DNA from: JABDII01 sp963815325
Lineage (GTDB): Bacteria > Gemmatimonadota > Gemmatimonadetes > Gemmatimonadales > GWC2-71-9
NCBI GenBank assembly: GCA_963815325.1
Contig: CAWFGG010000009.1
Coordinates: forward strand, 310,001-374,000
Reading direction: 5' to 3'
Length of the DNA stretch: 64,000 bases
Each line of letters begins with the position of its first letter. Within the stretch, counting starts at the first letter, position 1. A program made the translations under genes and the position numbers. Below, piece after piece: positions 23,724-31,470 of the stretch. Under the pieces are notes generated by a model. That model searched no databases. It saw only the letters and a list, made by a program, of their open reading frames with translations, and was not told the DNA's origin.

Positions 23724-25708
23724 GCGCCGGCGGGCTCGGGGGGAGGTGTGCCGAGAATCCGCGGCGTCTTGGGCGCCGACTCCTTGGCATCGAGGCCAGA
23801 CGGAGCCGGGGGTGCGTCCGGCGACGGCAGCGGTGGCAGGGGCTTGCCTTCGCGCAGCAGCTCGAGATCCTCCCGATCCAGCGTCTCCCGTTCGAGCAGA
23901 GCATGCGCCACGCGCTCGAGCAGCGCGCGGTTCTGGCTGATCAGCGTGTGTGCCCGGCGATAGGCCTCATCCAGGAGCGACTTGACCTCGTCATCGACCA
24001 ATTGCGCCGTTCGCTCCGAGACCTCGCGCCGCTGGGCGAGCTGCCGGCCCAAGAAGATCTCCTGCTCCTTGTCGCCCACGGCCATGACACCCACTCGTTC
24101 ACTCATCCCGAACTGGGTCACCATGCGGCGCGCCAGATCGGTCGCCTGCTGGATGTCGTCGCCGGCGCCGGTCGTGATCTTGTCCTGGCCGAACACGATC
24201 TCTTCGGCCACACGGCCGCCGTAGTTAATGGCGAGCCTAGCCTGGAGCCACCGCTTGGTGTACCCGTGACGGTCTTCTTCGGGCAGTGATGCCATCATCC
24301 CGAGGGCGCGGCCGCGCGGGACGATGGTGAGCTTGTGCACGGGATCGGCACCGGGAATCAACAGCGACACGACCGCGTGTCCGCCTTCATGGTAGGCCGT
24401 GTTCTCCCGTTCGCCCTCGGTCAGCACCAGACTTCGGCGCTCGACGCCCAGCATCACCTTGTCCTTCGCGTCCTCGAAATCTTCCATCTCTACCTGGGAC
24501 TTGTTCCGCCGCGCCGCGAGGACCGCGGCTTCGTTCACCAAGTTGGCCAGATCCGCTCCCGCCATTCCCGGAGTGCCCTTGGCGATCACTTCGAGCCGTA
24601 CATCGGTGGCCAGCGGAATCTTTCGCGTGTGGACGCGGAGGATCCCTTCCCGGCCCCGCACGTCGGGCGCATCGACCACGATTTGCCGGTCGAATCGTCC
24701 GGGCCGGAGCAAGGCCGGATCGAGCACGTCGGGCCGGTTCGTGGCCGCGAGGAGGATGACGCCCTCGGTCGATTCGAACCCGTCCATTTCGACGAGAAGT
24801 TGATTCAGCGTCTGTTCGCGCTCGTCATGACCGCCGCCCAGCCCCGCGCCGCGGTGGCGGCCCACGGCATCGATTTCGTCAATGAAGATGATACAGGGCG
24901 CGTGGGTCTTGCCCTGGTCGAACAGATCGCGCACTCGGCTTGCCCCGACGCCGACGAACATCTCGACGAAGTCCGACCCCGACATCGAGAAGAACGGGCG
25001 CCCGGCTTCGCCGGCGACGGCCCTGGCGAGGAGGGTCTTCCCCGTGCCCGGCGGCCCCACCAGCAACGCACCCTTGGGGAGACGCCCGCCGAGGCGGGTG
25101 AACTTGTGGGGGTCCTTCAGGAATTCGATGATCTCCTGGAGCTCGACCTTGGCCTCATCGGCACCAGCCACGTCGGCGAACGTCACTTTCGGCGTGTCGC
25201 CGGTGAGGAGTTTGGCCTTCGACTTTCCGAAGGAGAATGCCCGGCTGCCGCCGGTCTGCAACTGTCGGAGCAGGAACACCCAGAGGCCGAAGATGACCAC
25301 CCACGGCAGGGCGGTGATCAACAGTGTTGTGATGCCGCCCCGCGGCTCCCGCGCGCTGATGGGAATCCCGCTGTCCTCGAGGCGCTTGAGGAATTCCTCG
25401 CTATCCGCGATGGGGAGCAGCACCGTGTACCGCTTCGCCTGGCGCTCATTCTGCATGACGGGGGTCCGGAAGTCTCCTTCCAGGCGTTTCCCGTCCAGTA
25501 CCGTCACGTTGGCCACGTTACCGGATTCGAGCTGCTTCGTGAACTCGGTGTACGAGAATTCCTGGGTCGGATTTCGCTGGTTGTTCATCACCTGGAACAG
25601 GGTCAGCCCCGCGAAAATGACGAGGAGCCACAACGCCAGGTTCTTGAACACGCTCGTCCAATTGGTACCGGGAGCTCCCGGGGTCTTCGGGCTCTTACGA
25701 TCCGCCAT
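23720..25708 (-). CDS. ftsH: ATP-dependent zinc metalloprotease FtsH
   Basis: This 662-residue membrane AAA+ protease has membrane helices at about 22-42 and 127-147 with a small periplasmic domain between. Walker A GPPGTGKT is at 218-225, Walker B FIDEIDAVG, and the second region of homology NRPDVLDPALLRPGRFDR. The zinc site reads HEGGH at about 440-444, an Ala-to-Gly change in the usual HEAGH that keeps both His and Glu. The last 35 residues are Pro/Ala-rich. FtsH degrades misfolded membrane proteins. It lies between hpt (five-base gap) and folP (four-base overlap). Confidence 0.97.
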   Translation of the reverse strand: MADRKSPKTPGAPGTNWTSVFKNLALWLLVIFAGLTLFQVMNNQRNPTQEFSYTEFTKQLESGNVANVTVLDGKRLEGDFRTPVMQNERQAKRYTVLLPIADSEEFLKRLEDSGIPISAREPRGGITTLLITALPWVVIFGLWVFLLRQLQTGGSRAFSFGKSKAKLLTGDTPKVTFADVAGADEAKVELQEIIEFLKDPHKFTRLGGRLPKGALLVGPPGTGKTLLARAVAGEAGRPFFSMSGSDFVEMFVGVGASRVRDLFDQGKTHAPCIIFIDEIDAVGRHRGAGLGGGHDEREQTLNQLLVEMDGFESTEGVILLAATNRPDVLDPALLRPGRFDRQIVVDAPDVRGREGILRVHTRKIPLATDVRLEVIAKGTPGMAGADLANLVNEAAVLAARRNKSQVEMEDFEDAKDKVMLGVERRSLVLTEGERENTAYHEGGHAVVSLLIPGADPVHKLTIVPRGRALGMMASLPEEDRHGYTKRWLQARLAINYGGRVAEEIVFGQDKITTGAGDDIQQATDLARRMVTQFGMSERVGVMAVGDKEQEIFLGRQLAQRREVSERTAQLVDDEVKSLLDEAYRRAHTLISQNRALLERVAHALLERETLDREDLELLREGKPLPPLPSPDAPPAPSGLDAKESAPKTPRILGTPPPEPAGA

Positions 25709-25713
25709 GCGAT

Positions 25714-26274
25714 TTATTCCAGTGCTGCAATGAACGGCAAATGCCGATAGTTCTCTGCGTGATCCAATCCGTACCCAACCAGAAACGCCGGCGGCGCCGT
25801 GAAGCCCACGAATCGGAGCTCGGGCGGGCTTTCCGGAGCCAGCTTCTTGTCGAGCAGGGCGCAGATGGCGATGCTCTTGGGCTCGCGCTCCGTCAGCACC
25901 TTCATCAGGCGCTGTACCGTCTTCCCCGTGTCAATAATATCCTCGACCAGCACGATGTGTTTGCCCGCGAGATCGGTTTCGGGATCGTACAGGAGGCGCA
26001 CCATCCCGCTCGACACCATCTCCGCGCCATAGGAGCTCGCCACGAGGAAGTCCACCTGGAGCGGACGCTGGATGTGCCGCACCAGATCGCTCAAGAAGAT
26101 GAAACTGCCCTTGAGCAGCCCGAGCACCAGGAGATCGCCGTCGGGGTAGGCAGCCGTGATCTCGGTGCCCAATTCCTCCACTCGACGGGCGATCACCCCC
26201 GCGTCGTAGGCGATCCCCTTGATGGCTTTGCCACCGGTCCGGCGCAGCACTTCAGTCGTGGTCGGCGTCGACAC
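25714..26274 (-). CDS. hpt: Hypoxanthine phosphoribosyltransferase
   Basis: I set the start at GTG 26274 because GGAGG lies six bases upstream. Reading further upstream runs through tilS and gives Arg/Ser-rich nonsense. The 186-residue product has the PRPP-binding loop VLVEDIIDTGKT and the hypoxanthine PRTase parts LVLGLLKGSFIFLSDL and DFLVASSYG. It converts hypoxanthine (and usually guanine) plus PRPP to the nucleotide. The start overlaps the end of tilS by 23 bases, the conserved tilS-hpt-ftsH order. Confidence 0.95.
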   Translation of the reverse strand: MSTPTTTEVLRRTGGKAIKGIAYDAGVIARRVEELGTEITAAYPDGDLLVLGLLKGSFIFLSDLVRHIQRPLQVDFLVASSYGAEMVSSGMVRLLYDPETDLAGKHIVLVEDIIDTGKTVQRLMKVLTEREPKSIAICALLDKKLAPESPPELRFVGFTAPPAFLVGYGLDHAENYRHLPFIAALE

Positions 26275-27574
26275 GCACAGCCTCCGTTCCCGCTGCCGGC
26301 ATGAGAGCGCCGGAACGACACACCCCAGGGATCCAGATGACCTCACCCGCAGCCGACACGACCGGCCAGTCCCAACGGCGGCTCCGCGGCACGCGGGCCT
26401 CCTGAAAGCACCGCACCACCTGCCGACGGCCCACTCCCCCCAGCGGACGAACGCGCTCGCCCGATCGAGCGGGGCCCACCATGAGCTCCGCCGGCCTGAA
26501 CCAGGCGGACCGTGCGGCACGCCGCTGTTCGACCGGCGCGGTGTCCGGGCGGCACCGGAGCGTCCAGTCACCCCATCGAAGGTCGCCCTGCCTGGGCAGC
26601 GGGAGGACGGCCCGCGGCCCCGGGACCCGGCTGACGGCGACGACCCGTACCCGGTCGAAGGCGAGTTCCGCCCGCCACGCACCGCCCAGCTCGACCATCT
26701 TCCCCGACGTCCCGCGGTGGACCAGCTCCAGGACCCTTGCCGCCCGCGTCCGCCCCAGGACGCACCCAACGCGTCGGGCGGCGGCTTGGAGCAAGGTCAG
26801 AGCCAAACCTCTATCATACCGCGCCAGGATTGGGGCAGCAACGGAGCAGCCATCGGGCTCGGTTCGGATGTCCAATGCCGGCAACGCATCCAGCAACGAG
26901 TTCCATGCGGCGCGATCCGCCGCCGCCTGAGCTCCGAGCTCGAGCAGACGCGAGTCGATATCGGGCATTCGCGCCCGGAGCACGGGCATGAGCGACGCAC
27001 GGACCCAAGACCTGAGGTGGCGTGGATCGCCGTTGGCAGGATCGTTCCACCAGGACAACCCCCGCCCCACGGCGTACCGCTCCAGTTCCTCGCCGTCAAA
27101 CCCGAGCAGCGGCCTCACGAACGGACCTTGCCTGGGCGTCATCGCGGCGAGTCCCGCGGGGCCTGATCCGCACAACGCCCGCATCAGCACGGTTTCCGCC
27201 TGATCGTCCGCATGATGCGCCAGGAAGACGATGTCCGCTCCGAGGGCGACGCGTTGCTGCTCGAGCCACTGGTATCGTCGCGTCCGGGCCAGCGTCTCCG
27301 TGGCGCTTTGACCGAGCGTGAGCCGCGCCCGCGCGAACGGGACGCCATAGTCTCCGGCCATTCGCTCGACACCGTCGGCGACGCTGGAACTTTCCGGGTT
27401 GATGCCGTGATCGACATGCGCGACGGTCAGGTCGAGGCCGTGGCTTTCCCGCGTGGCCATGAGGAGATCCAGCAGGACGACGGAGTCCCGGCCGCCGGAA
27501 ACGGCAACGAGCGCCGGACCAGGCTCGAGCTCCAGTGCGGCGAGCGCATCTCGGAATGCATCAACCAATCTCAT
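26252..27574 (-). CDS. tilS: tRNA(Ile) lysidine synthetase
   Basis: The PP-loop ATP pyrophosphatase motif SGGRDS is near residue 26 when the start is ATG 27574 (MRLVDAFRDALAALEL). Other family motifs are VAHVDHGIN, ARTRRYQWLE and AHHADDQAETVLMRALCGSG. TilS makes lysidine at the wobble base of the minor tRNA-Ile(CAU) so that it reads AUA. The 440-residue length fits the long form with a C-terminal domain ending in PRSRRWDWPVV. Upstream in-frame codons back to 27703 have no family similarity. Confidence 0.94.
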   Translation of the reverse strand: MRLVDAFRDALAALELEPGPALVAVSGGRDSVVLLDLLMATRESHGLDLTVAHVDHGINPESSSVADGVERMAGDYGVPFARARLTLGQSATETLARTRRYQWLEQQRVALGADIVFLAHHADDQAETVLMRALCGSGPAGLAAMTPRQGPFVRPLLGFDGEELERYAVGRGLSWWNDPANGDPRHLRSWVRASLMPVLRARMPDIDSRLLELGAQAAADRAAWNSLLDALPALDIRTEPDGCSVAAPILARYDRGLALTLLQAAARRVGCVLGRTRAARVLELVHRGTSGKMVELGGAWRAELAFDRVRVVAVSRVPGPRAVLPLPRQGDLRWGDWTLRCRPDTAPVEQRRAARSAWFRPAELMVGPARSGERVRPLGGVGRRQVVRCFQEARVPRSRRWDWPVVSAAGEVIWIPGVCRSGALMPAAGTEAVRVDADHD

Positions 27575-27611
27575 TATGCTGGAAGATAACCAAATGGCGC
27601 GGGCGATCGCC

Positions 27612-27992
27612 TCAGTGCAGCTGTCCTGGCGGGGTTCGAGCGTCGAGGACGAACATGGGGATCTCGGCCTGAAACCGCGACCCGTCGGGGCGAACGAAGT
27701 CATAGGAGCCCTCCATGGCTCCCTCGGGAGACTTCAGGACCACGAAACTCTGATATTCGTGGACACCGCCGGGCTGGATGTCCGGCTGCTGCCCGACCAC
27801 GCCTTCGCCCTGCACTTCGAGATCTTCTCCCACCGAGTCGCGAATCACCCACCGCCGCCAGAGAAGTTTGGCGGCGGCAGCCCCGGTATTCTCGATTCGG
27901 ACGAAATACGCGAACACAAACTGTCCTTGATCCGGGTTGGATCGATCGGCCAGATACGCCGGACGCACCGATATCCGGATCGCGTCCGTCAT
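27612..27992 (-). CDS. apaG: ApaG-domain protein
   Basis: This 126-residue ApaG protein has an immunoglobulin-like beta fold, with core motifs VFAYFVRIENTG, LLWRRWVIRDSVG and FVVLKSPEGAMEGSYDF. The start ATG 27992 (MTDAIRISVRPAYL) gives the normal length. ApaG has been linked to Co2+/Mg2+ resistance in Salmonella, but the mechanism is unclear. It precedes tilS by 37 bases and follows the acid phosphatase gene by 34. Confidence 0.92.
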   Translation of the reverse strand: MTDAIRISVRPAYLADRSNPDQGQFVFAYFVRIENTGAAAAKLLWRRWVIRDSVGEDLEVQGEGVVGQQPDIQPGGVHEYQSFVVLKSPEGAMEGSYDFVRPDGSRFQAEIPMFVLDARTPPGQLH

Positions 27993-28026
27993 CTTGTAGA
28001 AGAAGGGTGCGGACACGGGGTCGCGA

Positions 28027-28782
28027 TTACTGCCAGTCCCACCGGCGGGTGACCCGGCGGGTCCAGGTTCCATACATGGGATTGGGCATGAGAAAGAATC
28101 TCCTCCCAAATGCCGCGTCATTGCCGGCCTCGGCGATGTCCTCTCCGGCCGCGGGGAAGTCCCCGAGCGCGTCACCGATGAAGGCGAGGATTCGAACCGG
28201 GCGGCCATCCCAGCTGCAGCGGCCCGTACCGGTCACAACTTCACGGCGACGAACCGCCTTGGTGTCCTCGCGGGTCGACCGCGGGCAGAGCCGATCGGAA
28301 TCCTCCCACAAGCCGACCCGCCGGAGGTTCTCGCGCGTGTCCTCGCGCACGGCCTCATCGCGGTTGGTGATCCAGGCGATGCGTCCTCCCGCGGCTCGAA
28401 CGCGCTGAACGAACTCGCGCGCACCGGGCACCGCACCGGATTCCCGCCGAGTGACATACGCGTTCCAGTTCTCGTCATCGAACGGGACCCAATAGGTCTC
28501 GCGCTCGAGTTCGTAGGCGGAGTTATCGAGCGCCGTCTCGTCGACATCCAGCACGACGACCCACGGCGTCTGGTCGGCGCCGTCCCGCGCAGCCTCGAGC
28601 ACGGCGGCGAGGGCGGTGCGATAGATCTGTCGCGTGAGCGTCGCGTACTCCTCGCTGTCGCGGACGTACTTCACGTGCAGACCGTGCAGGGCGGCCGGGG
28701 ATTGCGCCGCTGCCGGATGCGCGGCGGGGCCGAACGACAGCGCCCACGCCGCGACCATGGCGCCGCGGATCGCTCGGTTCAT
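28027..28782 (-). CDS. Secreted HAD-superfamily acid phosphatase (class B/C-like)
   Basis: The start ATG 28782 has GGAGG six bases upstream. Residues 1-26 are a signal peptide ending APA-type (GPAAHPAAAQ). The phosphatase motif I is D79-V-D81-ET in VVLDVDETALDNSAY, motif II ITN in RIAWITNRDEAV, and motif III the acidic FIGDALGDF. It belongs to the HAD IIIB acid phosphatases (PF03767), which release phosphate from nucleotides in the periplasm or outside the cell. The lipoprotein e(P4) lipobox is missing, so it is probably soluble. It may feed the purine salvage genes nearby, an inference. Confidence 0.88.
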   Translation of the reverse strand: MNRAIRGAMVAAWALSFGPAAHPAAAQSPAALHGLHVKYVRDSEEYATLTRQIYRTALAAVLEAARDGADQTPWVVVLDVDETALDNSAYELERETYWVPFDDENWNAYVTRRESGAVPGAREFVQRVRAAGGRIAWITNRDEAVREDTRENLRRVGLWEDSDRLCPRSTREDTKAVRRREVVTGTGRCSWDGRPVRILAFIGDALGDFPAAGEDIAEAGNDAAFGRRFFLMPNPMYGTWTRRVTRRWDWQ

Positions 28783-28883
28783 GCCGGTCCTCCACTCGAG
28801 AATGGACACGTTCGCATGCGATGGAACCTCGCCGCCCCAGGTGCCCGAAGACAAGGGTTCCGACTCAGCGGGGCCCGGGCCGG

Positions 28884-30494
28884 CTAGAGCGGCACGGCAC
28901 CGGCATAGGAGACGCCGGTCAGGTAGGCGACGTCTCGTTTCCAGGTCGTGAGGTCGTCGCGGGTAAACTCACTGAGGTGGGCATGGCCGCAGGCGCGGGC
29001 GAGCGTCTGCATCAGGTGCACCGACGCCCTCAGGAATCGATCCAACCGCCGCGCCGCCTCATCGACCACCAGGCGGGCCCGTAGGTGCTCTTTCTGGGTC
29101 GCGATCCCTACCGGACAGTTGTTAGTGTGGCACGCCCGCATGCCAAGGCAGCCGATAGCCTGAATCGCGGCGTTGGCAATCGCTACCCCATTCGCTCCCA
29201 GGGCCAGGGCCTTGGCGAAATCGGCCGGGGTCCGGAGCCCGCCGGTTGCAATCAGGGTGACATCCGGGTGACCGCACCGATCGAGATGGTTTCGGGCCCG
29301 CGCCAGGGCGGGCAGCGTGGGAACTGAGATGTGATCACGGAAGATCAGCGGAGCGGCACCGGTCCCGCCGCCGCGGCCATCCAGAATGATGTAGTCGACC
29401 CCAACCTCGAGCGCGGCGTCGATGTCACGCTCGAGGTGCTGGGCTGAGAGTTTGAACCCGATGGGGATCCCGCCCGTTCGCTCACGGACTTCTTCGGCAA
29501 AATCACGGTAGTGGGCGATCGAATCCCAATCGGGAAATCGCGCGGGAGAGACGGCCGGCTGGCCCGGCGTGAGGCCTCGAACCCTGGCGATCTGCGGGGT
29601 GACCTTCTCTCCGGGAAGATGACCACCGGTGCCGGTCTTGGCCCCCTGACCACCCTTGAAGTGAAACGCCTGGACCCGGGCGAGCTTCTCGAAAGAAAAC
29701 CCGAACCGCCCCGAGGCCAGTTCATAGAAGTACCGACGGTTCTCCGCTTGCTCTTCCGGTAGCATGCCGCCTTCGCCCGAGCAAATCCCGGTGCCCGCCA
29801 ACTCGGCCCCACGCGCCAGCGCCGTCTTCGCCTCAGCCGACAGCGCACCGAAGCTCATGTCCGAGACGAAGATCGGCAGGTCGAGGGTGAGCGGCTTCTT
29901 GGCTCGCGGCCCGATGATCAGCTCGGTGCCGACCCGCTCACCGTCCAGCTTGGGAAGCTTCCAGAGCTGTGCGGTCAGGAATTGGAGGTCGTCCCACGAC
30001 GGCAGCTCGGACCGGGGAACCCCCATCGCCGCCGCCGGACCATGCGAGCCCTCGGGCAATCCCTTGGCGGCCAACTGCCTGATGTAGCCAACGAACGGCT
30101 CATCCTCTGTTCCGTGAGGATCCTGGTACTGGCCTTGGTAGTCGTCCCGGATGTACGGCTGTGGATTGGCGCGCGCCCAGGCCGCGATCTCTTCCTCGTC
30201 CACCACCACCATCCCGTCATCGATCCACGCCGAGAATTTCTGGAGTCGCTCGGCGGTATTGTATTCGCTTACCCCGCTGTCGAACCGATAGTCCCAATTA
30301 TGCAGACCGCAAATCAGGTTCTTGCCCTCGATCCGGCCATCGGACAAGAGCGCTCCGCGGTGAAGACACCGCCCGTACAGGACGGAGACTTCCGAGCCGT
30401 CGCGTATCACCACGAGATCCACATTGGCCACCAGCGCATGGGCCGGCTGTCGATCGCCAAGCGCGTCGAACGGCATGAGGGAAAGCTTCTTCAT
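28884..30494 (-). CDS. Rieske domain fused to glutamate-synthase-type FMN domain
   Basis: Residues 1-100 form a Rieske [2Fe-2S] domain with ligands C43, H45, C62 and H65 (GRCLHRGALL, CGLHNWDY). From about 160 on the protein is a glutamate synthase FMN/[3Fe-4S] domain: VSDMSFGALS, GEGGM, FKGGQGAKTGTGGHLPG and DGRGGGTGAAP. The [3Fe-4S] cysteines are C449, C455 and C460 in CLGMRACHTNNC. It lacks the amidotransferase domain and the C-terminal beta-helix of a normal large subunit, so ammonia must come from elsewhere or the reaction differs. AAGGAG lies 13 bases before ATG 30494. It is the last gene of the redox cluster starting at 33.9 kb. Confidence 0.87.
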   Translation of the reverse strand: MKKLSLMPFDALGDRQPAHALVANVDLVVIRDGSEVSVLYGRCLHRGALLSDGRIEGKNLICGLHNWDYRFDSGVSEYNTAERLQKFSAWIDDGMVVVDEEEIAAWARANPQPYIRDDYQGQYQDPHGTEDEPFVGYIRQLAAKGLPEGSHGPAAAMGVPRSELPSWDDLQFLTAQLWKLPKLDGERVGTELIIGPRAKKPLTLDLPIFVSDMSFGALSAEAKTALARGAELAGTGICSGEGGMLPEEQAENRRYFYELASGRFGFSFEKLARVQAFHFKGGQGAKTGTGGHLPGEKVTPQIARVRGLTPGQPAVSPARFPDWDSIAHYRDFAEEVRERTGGIPIGFKLSAQHLERDIDAALEVGVDYIILDGRGGGTGAAPLIFRDHISVPTLPALARARNHLDRCGHPDVTLIATGGLRTPADFAKALALGANGVAIANAAIQAIGCLGMRACHTNNCPVGIATQKEHLRARLVVDEAARRLDRFLRASVHLMQTLARACGHAHLSEFTRDDLTTWKRDVAYLTGVSYAGAVPL

Positions 30495-30600
30495 CGATGG
30501 TCATCCACTCCTTCTCACAACGGGTGTGACAGGTACCTCCGAAGGACGCCGGCGCGGAGCTAACCCAATGGCCCGGTCGAAGACCGGCCGGGATGGAGGC

Positions 30601-31470
30601 TCATGAAGCGTCCGCGCTCAGTATGGTCCGGGCCGCGCGGACAGCGGCGCGAAGGAAGGTCTGCACCGTGTTGGCCTGCCCATCCGCTTTCTGGGAGACC
30701 AGATCGGTTCCGGGCAACACGGCGCCCTGCCAGCCTTCCGTGTGCCAATGCCCGTGAGGCAGCGTCGGCCGATCGGCATCGTGGGGAGGTCGGGGCCAAG
30801 GATTCACGTACCAATAGGGCTCGTCGTAGCTTCCATCGCCCGGACTCAGACCGATACCGATGGAGCGGGCATGCTCGGGATCCGCGCCCGGATCGAGCTG
30901 TATCAGCATCCCGATATCGAAGTGGTGAGGCCAGCAACGCACCGGCGACGCGGTCGGTTCGTCGGCCTGGAGCCGCATGAGGATTCCGTGCGCATTACCG
31001 TACCAACGAACGAGCTCCATGAGGGCCGGGACCGGGTTCGCGCGAAACGGCTCACCCAAGGACACGGCGTGAGCGGGCATGTCATAGTCTCGCCGCTGAA
31101 GCGTGCGTGCGGCCAGCTCACCTGCGAAGCGTGCCACGGCGTGCTCCATCCAGGCGTAGGCTTGGTCGAGGGTCTTTCCGTCCAACGCAGATTCGGCGAG
31201 CGTTTCCCCAGTCTCGCTCATGAGCAGGAGGGTGACATCCGCTGGGCGAAGGGCAGCGCGCACCGGGCCTGGCGCGCCAACCGGTTGACCCGCCAACACC
31301 CGGCCCACGGCGTCCCACTGGAACGAACTCTGACTGTCATCCGGCTGTGGGGCTCCAAAGGTGTGGCCGACCGCGGCCGGCACCTGTGCCGCCCAATGCA
31401 GCTGGAGCCGAGCCTCGGTCAAGGACCGGGGTGCTTGACGGCCAACCTCCTCCCAAGCCAGGGCGCTCAC
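30601..31470 (-). CDS. Unrecognised protein between the two Rieske-fusion genes
   Basis: This 289-residue soluble protein starts at GTG 31470 directly after the TAA of the thiamine-diphosphate enzyme gene, so the two are surely co-translated. It has no signal peptide or membrane helix. The striking block is CWPHHFDIGMLIQLDPG followed by IGIGLSPGDGSYDEPYWYVN and PWPRPP, rich in Trp, His and Tyr, and HGHWHTEGWQGAVLPG further on. This could resemble the DUF5996 group, but I cannot confirm it. The His/Asp pattern might bind metal. Function is unknown; location suggests a role with the flanking redox enzymes. Confidence 0.75.
   Translation of the reverse strand: MSALAWEEVGRQAPRSLTEARLQLHWAAQVPAAVGHTFGAPQPDDSQSSFQWDAVGRVLAGQPVGAPGPVRAALRPADVTLLLMSETGETLAESALDGKTLDQAYAWMEHAVARFAGELAARTLQRRDYDMPAHAVSLGEPFRANPVPALMELVRWYGNAHGILMRLQADEPTASPVRCWPHHFDIGMLIQLDPGADPEHARSIGIGLSPGDGSYDEPYWYVNPWPRPPHDADRPTLPHGHWHTEGWQGAVLPGTDLVSQKADGQANTVQTFLRAAVRAARTILSADAS

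Noticed and set aside
26275..26769. Long N-terminal extension of hpt
   Set aside because: It overlaps tilS by about 500 bases and is Arg/Ser/Gly noise; a GGAGG site marks GTG 26274 instead.
30573..30587. A CCGGTC/GACCGG stem after the 289-residue unknown gene, considered as a terminator
   Set aside because: The stem is only six bases with a three-base loop and no T-run follows; support is too weak to list it.
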